Program-made: the position numbers and the translations under genes
Source: Sparassis latifolia
Taxonomy: Eukaryota; Basidiomycota; Agaricomycetes; Polyporales; Sparassidaceae
NCBI GenBank assembly: GCA_018466975.1
Contig: CM031563.1
Span: 1,364,001-1,428,000 of the forward strand
Direction: 5' to 3'
DNA: 64,000 nt
Shown: one piece after another, positions 1-11,865 of the stretch
How positions within the stretch are numbered: position 1 is the first letter of the stretch
How the letters are laid out: the number at the start of each line of letters is the position of its first letter
The notes under the pieces: model-generated
What the model was told of the DNA's origin: nothing
Databases searched by the model: none
The model's input: only the letters and a program-made list of their open reading frames with translations

Positions 1-612
1 TTTTTGGGATTTCGAGATATTTCGTCCAGGTCGGCTTCGGCCCATGAACGTGTTTGGGCCCTCGGCATCGGGCTCTGCTACGGTGCCTCATGATTCTACG
101 CTTCCTTTCACACCTTTGTGCTCGGGTCGTTCTGACGATCGCTTCTTAATCATGCCCTTAGTTCCTCATGGACACGCACAGTGGGTCCGGGATGAGCACG
201 GATTAACAAAGCGAAGCACTAAAAATACAACAGTGGATATCAACGGACAGGAAATCGAAGAAATGAGTGGGAAAGCACGAGTAGAATAGCAATAATGATG
301 AGCAGGACAGAACCAATATACGACGAGCAGGGCAGTAACCAGTACACGGTAAAAGCGGGAGTAACGACCGGACGCCGCCAGCTGGCGCGTGGCAGCGATA
401 ATGTAAACAACAGTCCTAGAGTCCTGGAAACCACTTGTTGAGAGGTATCCTTATAGAAAGGAACGAAGAGATGCTGTGGGATGGCGTGGGGAGCAAAGAA
501 GGCCATGCGTGTTGCATGTTGTTGAATTTTATCTGCATCTAATTTGCTTGTCAGGCGCGTGTCACAGCAACGAGGAAAACAAGACATACCCAAATTCTTC
601 TGGCAGGCGACT
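1..612. other. No supportable gene (612 bp, window edge)
   Basis: This stretch lies downstream of the secreted repeat-peptide gene on the minus strand. It has only short reading frames on both strands. The longest (81 codons at 44-289, plus) has no recognisable domain and no splice context. I read the stretch as 3' flank and intergenic DNA, though the end of a gene beginning outside the window cannot be excluded. Confidence 0.5.
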
Positions 613-1446
613 TTACAAGCATTCGCCGGTGATGATGCAGTCACTCCTGGCTTCGAGGTCGGGCTCTGCAGGAGATGCGAGAGCCTCGCGGGCCTCACGC
701 TCAGATACGGCAGTATCGTCGCGTTCTTCTGCAGTGCAGGCACTGTCATCGCCTGGCATCCAGCAGCCGCTCCGTAGTTCGACCTCGGCAGGTACGGCGG
801 TGACCTCAGGAGTCGCGGACTGAGATTCGGGTTCCTCCTGTATGAATAATTAGTCCGTGGGTCTTTTACTGGTCCTGAAACACTTACTGCGTCTTCTCTG
901 ATGCATGCATCGTATTCTCCGGGCATCCAGCATCCGGACCTCTCTTCCAGCTCGGCTAGTTCGCGAACGGAGACTGTCTGCGGCTCGGTCTTGGCCTCTT
1001 CGTCCTGTAACAGCCATCAGCAAGGGCACTAGGTGATAAGTGGCGCTTGACATACCGCGTCTTCAGTTCGCTTGGAGAGGTTGACCGCTTCCACCGTCAA
1101 CGCATCTACCTCGGGTGCTGACGGCTCCTCCTGGGACAATAGTAAGCCAACGGCAATTTCAGTACTGAAAAATAGTGGGACATACGGAGTCCCCTCTGAG
1201 GCATGCGTCGAAGCCTCCAGCCATCCAGCATCCGGATCGTGTGTCGAGATCACGGACACCGACGGCGTTTCTGGCACTCTGGTATGTACCGAGGGGGGCT
1301 GCCCAAGTAAGCGGGAATGCTGTGGAGACAGAGAGTATTGTCAGTCGACGTGAATGCATATTCAGGCACGCAAGGACATGGTGCTCACCACCGACGAACA
1401 AGGCAGAGAGTACAAAGGTACGAGTGAGGACGAATGCAGCGACCAT
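613..1446 (-). CDS. Secreted tandem-repeat peptide precursor (Cys-pair repeats)
   Basis: Five exons join cleanly (1389-1446, 1186-1319, 1056-1130, 888-1004, 613-837) through GT-AG introns of about 50-70 nt and give 202 aa. The N-terminus (MVAAFVLTRTFVLSALFVG, then AFPLTWA before AP) looks like a signal peptide. After it come three near-identical motifs, SGCWMAGGFDAC, SGCWMPGEYDAC and SGCWMPGDDSAC, and a diverged last one, SDCIITGEC, two residues from the stop. Each follows a single Arg in an acidic context (DLDTR, ELEER, VELR, DLEAR), and one dibasic KR lies in exon 3. Acidic spacers (EEP...PEV) separate the motifs. The layout resembles fungal precursors cut by kexin-type proteases into several copies of a small cyclic or disulfide-bonded peptide. 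The C-W-x-P/A-G...C core only loosely recalls ascomycete alpha-pheromones (WCxxxGQxC). There is no CAAX end, so it is not a classical basidiomycete lipopeptide pheromone. The ATG at 1446 is the first in frame. I do not recognise a named family; the function is inferred only as a secreted peptide source. Confidence 0.75.
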
Positions 1447-3239
1447 ATTGTCCAAATAAATCGATACAGAAAAGGGTAGAGTACAAAGTTATAAGGAGAG
1501 TCTGTCCTGAGTTGTGGACGGGATGCTCTTCAAGGACCAGCGGACGAGGGACGTATCGACACTCGTGCGAGCATATGTACTTTCCATCCACGATCTTCGG
1601 AAGGTGTGCAATTCATTTCCGGAGTTTTCCCCGTCGTCACCAACTCGACGAACGAAGCGAAGGTAACGTCTAAAACAGGCCATTAGATTGTGTGTCCATC
1701 TTGGAACGGAGCAGTACAAGGGCAGCCATCTTCGTCCGCGCGAAAATTAGACTTTGTGGGAACCGCCATCACAAGACTTTCCTTTTACGGACCCAGGGTC
1801 GAAGTGGGGATCTCTTCCCGATTTGGCCGTTTCTTTGTTCCTCGTAGTTCGCAATTCAGTCGACTAGCTCGAGACCTCGGGAATATTCACACTTAATGAT
1901 CAGATGGTCGTGATTTCTTCGCTCATGGACACACGGTCTTTTACAACGAGCTGCCGTAACTATAGGCGTCGCTATCAGACATGGCATGGCTTACTTCGAA
2001 AATATCTGCATCCTCAGCACGCAATTCAGTGCTCCGGTGGGTGGCCAGCAAAGAGGGTTCGATGCTAGAAGTTCTTCGCGCAAGCATGATCTGTCGCAAT
2101 CCTTGTGATGCGATGCTAACTAAGTTAGTTTCCCGCCTGTGCGTGATTAATGATTTCTGATACGATGATAGGTGGGTCGGTGGAGGACCGGCCTTGGTCC
2201 CATTCAGGAACGCCGGAATGGAGGCAGATGATATGGCGTTGCCTGCATGGCGTATGCCCGGGTCCTTCGTTTCGAACATTTATAGCTCGTGCCTGGACTA
2301 GATATCGAACGGCCGTAGGCGTCCCTTCCATGCAATTCGAGGCGGGTCCTAACGGGTCTAAATGTCCTCCACGCCTTGGCTCTGAGCCTACTCAGATCTG
2401 CAGCGGTAGCATCCGCAGCCGGGAGCTACACCTTTTTGAATCTGGTATCCTTTCTGGTATGTAGCACACGCTCGTGACGCAAACGCGCATGCTCAAGTGA
2501 GAATGAACTACGGTCGGGGCTCAGCCGTCCGGCGGGGAGACGGCTACTGTGGTGCAACAATATCCGGCTGGTATATTGCTAACACGAGATTCGTCCTCTG
2601 CTATCATGAAACAAGGGAACCATAAATTCCTGTCATTGGACGGCCACATCTATGCGGTTGGTGCGTCATCTTCCTCAAGCCTTCAAACGAGATGATTCTG
2701 CATTCATGCACCTGCGTATGTGACCATTGACCATGACCGTAAGTAGTGGCCGAAGCTGTTCCTTGGGACCATGGGATATTTTGAAGGTCTCTTACTTCAC
2801 AATTCAAGTGTGAAGTAAATTCCCGCAAGTAATCTCCTGTTGCGCCTGGGGAATGAGGTATAGCTAGTATATATCATCCGTTGGAGGAGCTGTCAGATAT
2901 GGTCGGTTCCAGCTCAATGTTCACTTGTGGAACATCTCGAGTGAGTCCTGCATGTTTTGTGCGCTGCTTGCAGAACATGTCATAATAACTCCTCCTTAAT
3001 TGACTCATTTTTCACATATAATGTGCTTCCCCTCTCCCTAATATATTTCTTGTCGCTTTGCCGCGGAATTAAATAATTCTGAGTTCCTTCATCTAAGAGA
3101 TCTAAACTGATCAAGAGCGCTTGAGTCGCTGGCCGATCGCTCTGATTACGTCAGATTCCTCCAGGTTGCTCAGGCTGTCGGTGCCGTGACTCCCACTCTC
3201 AGTTCCTATCCTCCTTCCAACGTATATCGGAATTTCGCT
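1447..3239. other. Gene-poor spacer between the repeat-peptide gene and REI1
   Basis: About 1.8 kb holds the 5' flanks of the minus-strand repeat-peptide gene and the plus-strand REI1 gene. The only sizeable frame is a 112-codon stretch at 1941-2279 (minus), whose end is rich in Ser, Glu and Asp and resembles no family I know. It has no convincing partner exons, so I do not call it a gene. Confidence 0.45.
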
Positions 3240-4749
3240 ATGTCGTCTACCGAGCTAGAAGCCAATACGACTCTGTTTACTTGTCTTTCATGCACGATTG
3301 CTTTCCATTCCGCTGAGGAGCAGAGTAAGTGACCTTTAGGACGCCCATTCTTCTTTTCTGAAGGTAGAACGTTAGGGGAACACTACAGGTCTGATCACCA
3401 TCGCTACAACATGAAGCGGCGTGTGGCGGGCCTGCCACCTGTCTCCTCTGCCATCTTCAACCAGAAAGTCCTCGAGAGGAGGGCAGAGACGGCAGTAATG
3501 GTATCCCCGAAAGGATCGACTTGTGAGGTCTGTGGGTGAGTGCTCGACCGTTTTCCTTTGAAGATTTCCCGTTAATCTACTATTCATCAGGAAGTCGTAC
3601 ACGACCGAGAACGCATACAAGTCTCATTTGAGTTCTAGGAAGCACAAGGAGAACGAGCTAAAGGCGATATCTTCGCCCCCACCTAAATCTGAGCCCGTGC
3701 ACGAGGAGACCCCGGTTGTTGCACCCGAGCCAGTACCAGAAGCCGATGCACAGGCAGCATCGTCTAAGACTGAGCCGGCTGCTCCGCGAAGCATAGGACT
3801 CACAGTTGAAGAGGAGGCTACAGAGGAGCAGATTAACCAGACGATCGATCAAAAGATCGCCGCGGCGCGAGCACGCCTCGGGCCTACACAGTGCCTTTTC
3901 TGTTCCGAATCCTCTATGTCGCTCGACGCGAACCTTACGCATATGTCCATTGCGCACTCGTTCTTCATCCCCGATGCGGAATATCTCGTCGACATCCTGG
4001 GTCTCATCACGTACCTCGGTGAGAAGATTGCTGTCGGGAACGTGTGCATATTTTGCAATGGGCGCGGGCGCGAGTTCCGTACGCTGGACGCAGTCCGCAA
4101 GCATATGGTCGACAAGGGTCACTGTAAAATTGCCTATGACTCTGGGGAAGACCGACTAGAGGTATCCGATTTCTACGACTTCACCAGCTCATATCCCGAT
4201 GCTACCCAGAAGACTAAGAAGAAGAGCGCAGATGGGACAGAGAACGAATGGGAGGACGTGGACGAGAGCGACGAAGACGCGGATGGAGAAGTTGACGAGG
4301 TCGTGGAGGAAGGCGTGAGTGACGGGTCTGACGACGATTCGGATGAGGTCCCCGACAACCAGATCACGTATGGCGATTCGCACTTCGAACTGGTTCTCCC
4401 ATCAGGTGCACGGATAGGGCACCGCAGTATGCGTCGATACTACGCGCAGTCATTCCCCCGGGCTTACCGCGGAGGTAAACCTGAGGACCCGAATTCTGGC
4501 GCTGCGCTGGTGCGCCGTCTCCTTGCGGACAAAAATTCCGCTCTCGTACCGCGCAAGGGTGGTTTTGGTGCATTTGGCGCAGGTACCGATGTCGTGAAGG
4601 CACGGAATCGCGGTGAGGCAAGGGAAGCTGGGCGTCATGTCCGAGAATTCAGAGACCAGGCCCGGAGAGAGGCGTTCAAGACCAAAATTGGCTTCATTAA
4701 CAACCACCAGAAGCATTTCCGTGATCCGTTACTCCAGGTCAGGCTGTGA
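3240..4749 (+). CDS. REI1: Cytoplasmic 60S biogenesis factor REI1 (ZNF622 family)
   Basis: Exons 3240-3324, 3376-3535 and 3591-4749 give 467 aa. REI1 binds the pre-60S ribosomal subunit in the cytosol, near the tunnel exit, and helps remove and recycle the Arx1/Alb1 export factors. C2H2-type zinc fingers are visible near the N-terminus (FTCLSCTIAFHSAEEQREHY, then HRYNMKRRVAGLPP, the family hallmark), around residue 80 (CEVCGKSYTTENAYKSH), near residue 182 (CLFCSESSMSLDANLTHM) and soon after (CIFCNGRGREF). A Glu/Asp-rich stretch follows, then the conserved C-terminal part with SFPRAYRGG and the end motif NNHQKHFRDPLLQ. The first intron joint is decided by the protein: only the acceptor ending at 3375 restores QREHY. 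The length is usual for the family. Confidence 0.95.
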
Positions 4750-5033
4750 AACTCTAGAAACCGTGTTCGTACTAATGCCTGCATCACAGTGAACAATTAT
4801 GTCTCGAACATCCGTAGAGTGTGCATCGTGGGACGTTATGCGTAATGTATGACAACGTTCTGAACTGTGAAGGGACGTGGTACATGAGGGACAATTAAAG
4901 TATCCTTCGTAAGAAAGAATCCAGAAGTCAAGAAGCCAATCTACTGACGAGGGGTATATAGAGATAATGACAAATGCGACGAGAGCAGTCTGATAGTCTT
5001 CACATGCAAACCGAGATCAAGAGGAAAGTTCAC

Positions 5034-8000
5034 TCAATACACATACGCTGCGGGTACAACACCTTCACGCCCTGAACGCACGTCCCGTGCGTACCACCAC
5101 CTGTGAACAAACCAAGACTCAGTTACAGTCAAAGGATAGAACTAAGGTAGATAGAAACTTACGCCGCATCGCCATCATCCAAGATCTCCAACTCTTGCCC
5201 AGCAGTCAGAGGAAGTTCTCCTTCACCCTCGCCGTCAAAAGAGTATCGGGCGTGAGCCGATCGACTCGTCTCTTCCCCGCCCATTCCAATAATCGCATCA
5301 GAAGGCGTTTCGGCGCGGACATAGTTGCTGGCATCCGGCTCGAAGGGATCGTGATCAGAGGATGTAGCCGCACCACCTGCATCCTCTCCTTCCTTCTCTG
5401 TATTCATGGGGCCGAAGGGACTTGTAGCACCCAGAATCGTCGTCCTGGTCGCAGCGTTGATATGCGCAAGTAAAGAAGAAGGACGGTGTGTCGAGTCATC
5501 GTCCTGGTCGATGTCTGCAGTGTCGAACTTGCTCAATTTGTCGCCTCGTCGAGAGAAGAGTGTCCAAAGGATGCCAATCAACACCAACAAGAACACAATC
5601 CCAGCGGCGATGGCGATCGAGATGAGGATAACCACTCCAGTGGCAAGGAAATCTGACAGAAAATAAGTTCATTGAATGGGGACAAAATATTATAAGGTCG
5701 CTTACGATGCTGAGTGAAGCTGAAAGTCGATAAGGAGTAAATAAGAGAGGAGATCGCACCAGGCGTCCCTGAAGATGATGCTGTTACAATATACGGTACA
5801 AAGGTTTGGCCATCGAACAGAGCTGCCGATGCGTTTCCGAAGGACGAGTCGGATAAAGAGCCTGACACAAGTAGCATTCGATCGGATTCGATCACAGAAT
5901 TGGCGTTGTGTGTGTTTTGCAATGGGACCATCGTCAGTTGGGCGACATCTGTGGCTGCTTGCAAGGTGTTCCCTACGAAGACAAGGATCGGTATCGGTTA
6001 CGCTAGTACTTCGGGTACATGCACTCACCGACCGGATTCCACGATTGGCCATCCCAGAAATATAGGAAGGATGCGGTGCCATCTGAAGTTCTGAGCAAGG
6101 CGGTGAGCGACAGTTCCCCAAGAGTGGCGCAACACAATCATACCTGCCAGCAGTGAAGACGCTGTTAAAGTTTCCATCATTGACTGCCACGGCTGTCACT
6201 GGTCCAGGCAATTCAGCGCCATCCCCGACGGATGCCCAAGACGAGTTCGAGAAGATAAACGAGGCTACATTTGCCTGAGTGCCGTTGGCTAGAGCGATAC
6301 TTCCAGCGGCGACCAACGTATCCTGCAACAGCGTTTCAATGTAAGTCCAGACAGACAATATTGCAAACGCACCCCTGCATATGCGATCGAAGAGATATCC
6401 CCCTGTATGCCATCGCCAAGAGCGGTCCATTTCCTCGAATTGTACTCCAGTGAGCAAACAGACCGACAAGGCATAGACCCCGCTTGCGCAAACGAACCGG
6501 CAACAATGACAGTACCAGACGAAGAAGGCGACGCAGTGATCGAACGGACGACGACGGACGAACCCGAGCTGGCCTGCAAAGGCTGCAACCCGGAGACATC
6601 CCACTGCTGCGTGGCAAGGTTATACATAGCGAAACCATTGATATTCGTGCCCGCCAACGTGATCTCTCCACCAATGAACAGTTCATCTCCTGAACCAGGA
6701 GCGCGCGGACAGTGCCGTTGATTTGGTTCCCCTCCAACGGATGGATGGAACCTGTCTCATTATCGTAGATCGCGACGTTCTGAGAAACCGAGCCAGAGGT
6801 GGAGAAAGTGAAATTACCCCCAATGATGATCACCTCCTTCGACGACGAAGTGTTGGTCCAGAACGCGCCAGCGAGAACAGCAGGCGCAGGTGCGGGATTG
6901 GGCGAAGGTAGCGGAGACAGATTGCTTGTCGCAGACTGTCTCTTGAACACGTGAGAAAAGTTGATCTTGGGGAACCAAGTACTGGATGAGCCGTGCACGT
7001 GAGAGTGCATATGTCGACGCTGCAAGTTGCTTGAAGATCCCTGCACGGTAGCGCTGTTCAGCTGCACGGTGAGTGCGTTGACTTCTGGGACGCCGTTTGG
7101 ACCGTTCTGCAATAGTACGAAGCCCGTAGCACCATACGAGAAGGAGGTGACAATATTGCCAGCAACAAACTGGCTCCCAGAAGAGGTACCGTTCCCAATG
7201 AACGTCATCTTCCCATTGACGAAACCTCCGTTGTTGACCCAAGCACCACTAGTAACATCCCACGTAACGAACCCTGCAGCACTCTGGTCAGACGAGCTGC
7301 CCGACGTACTGACGATGTTCGTGAAATTTCCGGCAATCAACACCTGAACATTGGACACGTCCAGGCTATTCACAGCGCCGTTAAGCCCAGCTTCAAGTGC
7401 AGACCACTGGTTTTGCTGCACGTTGTACATCGCAACGCCGCTCAACTTACCCTGTGTGGAAGCCGACGCAGTATCGTCAAAGGCACCACCAACATACAAC
7501 TGGTTGCCGTAGAGAGCGAGTGACGTCACTGGACCATTCAGCCCGTTGCTCGGCAAGGATACCAGCGCACCGTTCTGGAAGGAGACGATATTCGACGACC
7601 CCGACGCAGAGCCCGAAGTGAGGTTGAACTCTCCTCCCACAAAGATCGTACCCGATGGATGCTGGACGACAGCCAAAATGGATGGCAACGAAGAGGACGT
7701 GAGTGCGGCAGCTCCGCCAAGCGCACTGTAGAGATCGAAACCGAGCGTGTCTAGGCTCGTTTCAGTGCTGTTCGGCAACGCCGAGGTGGCATTAACGGAA
7801 GACATGGAACTCAAGGGCCATTCTAAGAAACCAAATGCCGTTTGTGACCCCGATGTGCCGCTCGTACCGTGTGCAGTGCCGTTAGATGTAACATTGGCAC
7901 TCGTCAACACCAACTGCACGCTGTCGGCCACGAGTTCGTACTGCCCATTCTGGCCCTCTCCCGCCGGATCATGAGCCAACGTCATGGAGATCGTGGTGAC

Positions 8001-9636
8001 AAATTGCGGAGAAGACGGAATGATAGGACCGCTATAGATGAGCGTCGATGCATCGTTGGTGTTCTGCTGCGACACCGTCGTGATCCACGGCTGCAGTCCC
8101 GCTCCAGGAAAGACAGTGACGTCTACACTTGTGCGCAGCGCACAATCCTGGAAGTCCGTGCACCCCGGAACAGACATGTAGATATCATACTGGCCCGAAC
8201 CCGAAACATACGGCATCCACGTGAAGCTGGGGGCTTGCGAGGCAGGGGTGCCTACAGCGACCGTCGACACCAATACCGTCTGGATCGTGCCCGGTATGTC
8301 CGTGGTCGCGTTCTTCTCTGTCCACGTGCCAGTCGACGTGACATTGGAGGGAGCGGGCGCGAAACACGAGACACCGTTCTCGCTAGCGATCGAGTACGCG
8401 AACGCACCCGACGAGAGCAGCTGAAGAATATGAAGACCGGGACCAGTGCCCTGCCATTCAGAGAGTGTGATCTGCAGGCCGGTGATCTGTAGACTGTCAC
8501 TGAACAAGAAATCTTGATACAGAATCGATGAGTCGGTCGAGAGCGGGCAGGTATTCGTGCACGTTTGGTTCGCCCCGGACTGTGGATCGACGTAAGTCAG
8601 AGTTCTGACCGTGTTGTCCGGGATTGTTGTTACGCTATTCAAAATTGAAAACCTATTCTCAGAGCGATAGCACAGCCGCATACCTGAAACCAGTGGTACC
8701 TCGACCCTGCAAGAATGTGTTTCCCAGCCGGATTCCCCTTACGCTGAGGACGGAAAACGCGAGGACGGTAATGACGGCCTCATTTCCATCCTGTGCAAAC
8801 CATGTGTGCCCAGGCCCGTCAGGACCAGAAGGGCACAGGATGGTGTCAACATTGCCATAATCCGCGTCAGTGGACGACGGCGCCGCGTTGACAGCGGAAT
8901 TCTGCAGCGCGACTGGGACGAGAGAAGAGGAAAAGGGGGATGCACCGGGGGAATACGGAACGTTGGGGTTGTTGGTATCATTCAGAGTGGTGGAGCCAAA
9001 CGAGGCGATGAATGAACCCGACAAAAAGATACTAGACTGAGAGGAATTCGCGGTGATAGACGACACCTGAGCTGCCGCGCCGGACAGGCCGCCAAACGGT
9101 GGAGGCGACCATGACGAGGACTTGGCGTTCCAAACGGCGACTGAAGACGCGGGAGAGGTGAACTGCCCGCCTACCCATACTGCATTATGTATCGAATCGC
9201 AGTATAGAGCACGCACGTCTCCGTTAGGTCCATTCGAACCCAAGGCGGCGAAAGCTCCGGAAGATGGGGAGTAGGATGCAATGTTGCTGGCAGTCGCGTT
9301 ACCGATGGAGGTGAAGCTACCACCAAGGTAGTAGACGTCACCGAGGGCGCACCCCGCGACAATACTACCGCCAGAGTTGGTGGAGGCGAGCGAGGATAGA
9401 GAACCACCGGAGGAACGCGAAAGTAGTGTAGCAGTCGACGGATCGAACGTGACCGAGGTCGTGGAATTGCTGTCAAAAACATCGAGACCTGCAAACGCTC
9501 CAGTTAAACCTACGGTGCCCATGCGATCGAAATCGACGAGCGGGAAGCTGGCGGACGCGACATTGGCGAATAAAAGCAGGAGAAGGGTCGATAAACCGCC
9601 GAGCCAGAAGCGACAACGCGTCGCTTTTGATGACAT
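5034..9636 (-). CDS. RAX2: Cortical polarity marker RAX2 with C-terminal SH3 domain; apparent frameshift
   Basis: RAX2 is a type I plasma-membrane protein that marks cell poles and sites of polarised growth. Exons (minus): 8684-9636, 6373-8634, 6144-6322, 6029-6090, 5706-5972, 5163-5652, 5034-5100, about 1426 aa. The N-terminus has a signal peptide (WLGGLSTLLLLLFANVASA). A long Ser/Thr/Asn-rich ectodomain follows, with many Kelch-like repeats of the type VYYLGGSFTSIGNATASNIA. Then come one membrane span (VVILISIAIAAGIVFLLVLI) and a cytoplasmic tail. The tail ends in an SH3-like domain (ARYSFDGEGEGELPL ... WWYARD ... REGVVPAAYVY), completed only if the intron 5101-5162 is spliced; unspliced, a stop follows DDGDAA at once. 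Exon 2 changes frame near 6690 without a plausible intron: one base seems to be missing, so either the assembly has an error or the allele is damaged. The dioxygenase gene diverges 481 bp away. Confidence 0.9.
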
Positions 9637-10117
9637 GGAGCACACGACCGCAGTCACCTCGACGACCGTCGAGCTGGGTATAGAGAAAGAAGGATTGGCG
9701 GGTGGGAAAGGGAGTGTGTATCCGCGACACGCGCGGTGCAGGCGTTGCACACTTGCTGCAGGCGCCCAAAACATATCAACCTGCTGACGTAATATTTTAT
9801 TCTGCAGACTGTCCTTTTGTGGACATTTATGTTCGCGGAGTTCGGATTGTTGCGGAATCACACCGCTAGCCTTTTTAGAACGGACAAGAACACCAACTGG
9901 TTCTGCGCTGAAAAATACCGTCGGTCACAAGATGTCTTCGTCAATCGAAGCGTCCAGGTACATTTATAAATACTGCCAACAAGCTCCAAGTGGCATTAGT
10001 GAGCATTCTTCGACCCCCAAACACACGCACAAAGAGACACACGCGAAGTACTAGACCGAGGGTTTATCGTATCCCGCCTTGCAAGGACGTTGACGCGTTT
10101 CCGTATAGCACACCGCC
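9637..10117. promoter_or_regulatory. Divergent promoter region RAX2 / dioxygenase
   Basis: The two genes run away from each other from this 481-bp stretch, so it must hold both start regions. No gene is visible in it. I can name no binding site with confidence. Confidence 0.5.
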
Positions 10118-11499
10118 ATGGCGTCTAGACAGCAGATGACGAACCCTCTCTTGGTTGGCACGGCCATTCGTGCGCAGCTGAAGGACGAGATCCCACAGGA
10201 CCTTCCTCTTGAGAAGGAATTTCGCGAAAAAACGGACTACACTATCACCGACCAGTATGTGCTGGGTTGACATTCCACTCGAGTGTTCGGTTCAAACGCT
10301 ATGTCACAGCGTCGTTGAGCTCCACAAGACGCTGTGCAAGGATCCTAGGACATTGGAGTTGATCAATGGACTGGTCACCCATCTTCATGCGTTCTGCAGA
10401 GAAAAGCAGGTCAATCACGACGAGTGGACCAAGGTGGTCAAGTTCCTCACCCGCGCTGGCAAAGAGAGCACGGACTTCAAGAACGAGTTTGTACTGCTTA
10501 GTGACTGCTTTGGTATCAGCGCCCTCGTGGATGAGTTGAATCACCCTAAGCCTCCCGTTTGTGTCATGCGAACGCTTTTTCATATCAATTTTTGCTCACT
10601 TTTTTAATTCTTTCCATCCAGGGCTGCACTGATAGCTGTGAAGCGGGTCCTTTCTACACTGAGGATGCTCCTGAAGTGCTGTCGGGCGTATCCCTTGCGA
10701 AGAGCGGCACCACTGGCGAGGCTATGTTCTTCTCGGGCTTCATTAAGAACACGATGGGTCAAAGAATCAAAGGCGCGAAAGTTGATGTCGTCAGTGTAAA
10801 CCCGTCATCGTGTGATATGTGACTTACACTGGGTTGCTACAGTGGCAAGCTGATGGGGACGGTGTCTATGACGTACAGTATCCTAACCGTACGGAACCCA
10901 ATGACCGCGGAAAAATCATAGCAGAACCCGACGGTACTTTCTGCTACCGCGGAATTTTGCCTACCGCGTATCCGATAGTTCGCGACGTCTCTTCTTCTCG
11001 GTATCCGCATTCTGATTGACAAAAATGTGGTTCAGCCTAATGATGGACCTGCTGGAGATTTCCTCCGGTTAATGGGTGAGTCTTGCGTGCTCGACTCGGA
11101 ATAGTCGTCGCTGAGCCACTTGTCTTTGATCAGGCCGCCATCCGCATCGCGCTGCCCATATCCACTTCGCACTGCACGCCCCAGGCTACGACGAGTGTGT
11201 TTTTCTCCATCCCCCGGCAATGTACTCGTTAATCTGAGCTGCTCTCACTTCCATTCAGTCTTACAACAGCTCTGTATCCTTCTCACTCTCCATTCCTCGG
11301 GACCGATCCGGTCTTTGCAACGAAGAAGTCGCTCATCTGCCAGCTCGTCGAGGAACACAATCCTGCAGAGTGGGCGAAGATGGGCTTCAAGGACGGTGAG
11401 GTGAAGAACGGACGCGTTTGGGTCTGGAAGTATCAATTCGTGTTGCCTACGGTGCAGGAAGTGCACCAGATGAAACAACCTCGGAGGGCTATGCTGTAG
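10118..11499 (+). CDS. Intradiol ring-cleavage dioxygenase (hydroxyquinol/catechol 1,2-dioxygenase)
   Basis: Seven exons (10118-10254, 10310-10556, 10622-10789, 10843-10977, 11036-11075, 11134-11194, 11259-11499) give 342 aa. The enzyme opens catechol-type rings between the two hydroxyls using non-haem Fe(III), yielding muconate- or maleylacetate-type products. Such enzymes act in breakdown of lignin-derived and other aromatics, usually in the cytosol. The N-terminal helical domain (VVELHKTLCKDPRTLELING) precedes the catalytic domain with the hallmark GPFYTEDAPE. All four iron ligands can be assigned: Tyr in GVYDVQY, Tyr in PTAYPI, and the two His in AHIHF. The end (DPVFATKKSLI) is typical. 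The intron donors at 10978 and 11195 were chosen because only they keep PTAYPI-PNDGPAGDF and GYDDLTTALYP in frame. Whether hydroxyquinol or catechol is preferred cannot be read from the sequence. Confidence 0.92.
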
Positions 11500-11865
11500 T
11501 ACTTGGATCACCGAATATCTCTCCGTGTGGAGCTTTCTATCAGAATTGGGCCCTTTTTGACCTTCATTGTTTCAATTCATGCTTTGGAGTATTGCAGCAC
11601 CGTGGTATACCCTGGCCCTTAATGATCGCCATTGAAATTGAGGTGTTTGACCTCAGATGAACAAATAGCAAGGGACGCGTTCTCTAACTGTACTCCTTGT
11701 CCCCCTTAACTACAACATTGCTGAGGTCAACGTCTTGCCCCACAGGCTGAAGATGTGTCGAAGCCTGCTCGAACCGCCTGAGAAACCACCCTTAAGTTAG
11801 CGACGTGCTTGTGGAGCAGAAGCATCACAAGAGCCAGTCGGAACTTGAGAATTAGAGTGATGGAC
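11500..11865. other. Convergent intergenic stretch, nothing recognised
   Basis: These 366 bp lie between the 3' ends of the dioxygenase and the complex I subunit gene. They hold only short frames and no repeat that I can see. Confidence 0.5.

Noticed and set aside
613..1446. Reading the repeat-peptide gene as a classical lipopeptide mating pheromone
   Set aside because: There is no CAAX box at the C-terminus and the protein has a secretory signal and repeats, unlike known basidiomycete pheromone precursors.
1941..2279. 112-codon minus-strand frame as a gene
   Set aside because: No partner exons, no recognisable domain and no signal of conservation; left as part of the spacer.
7869..8492. 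207-codon plus-strand open frame
   Set aside because: It is antisense to the well-supported RAX2 coding exon and has no domain; its openness follows from the codon use of RAX2.
10030..10300. Minus-strand frame antisense to the start of the dioxygenase
   Set aside because: Shadow of the plus-strand gene, which has all catalytic residues.
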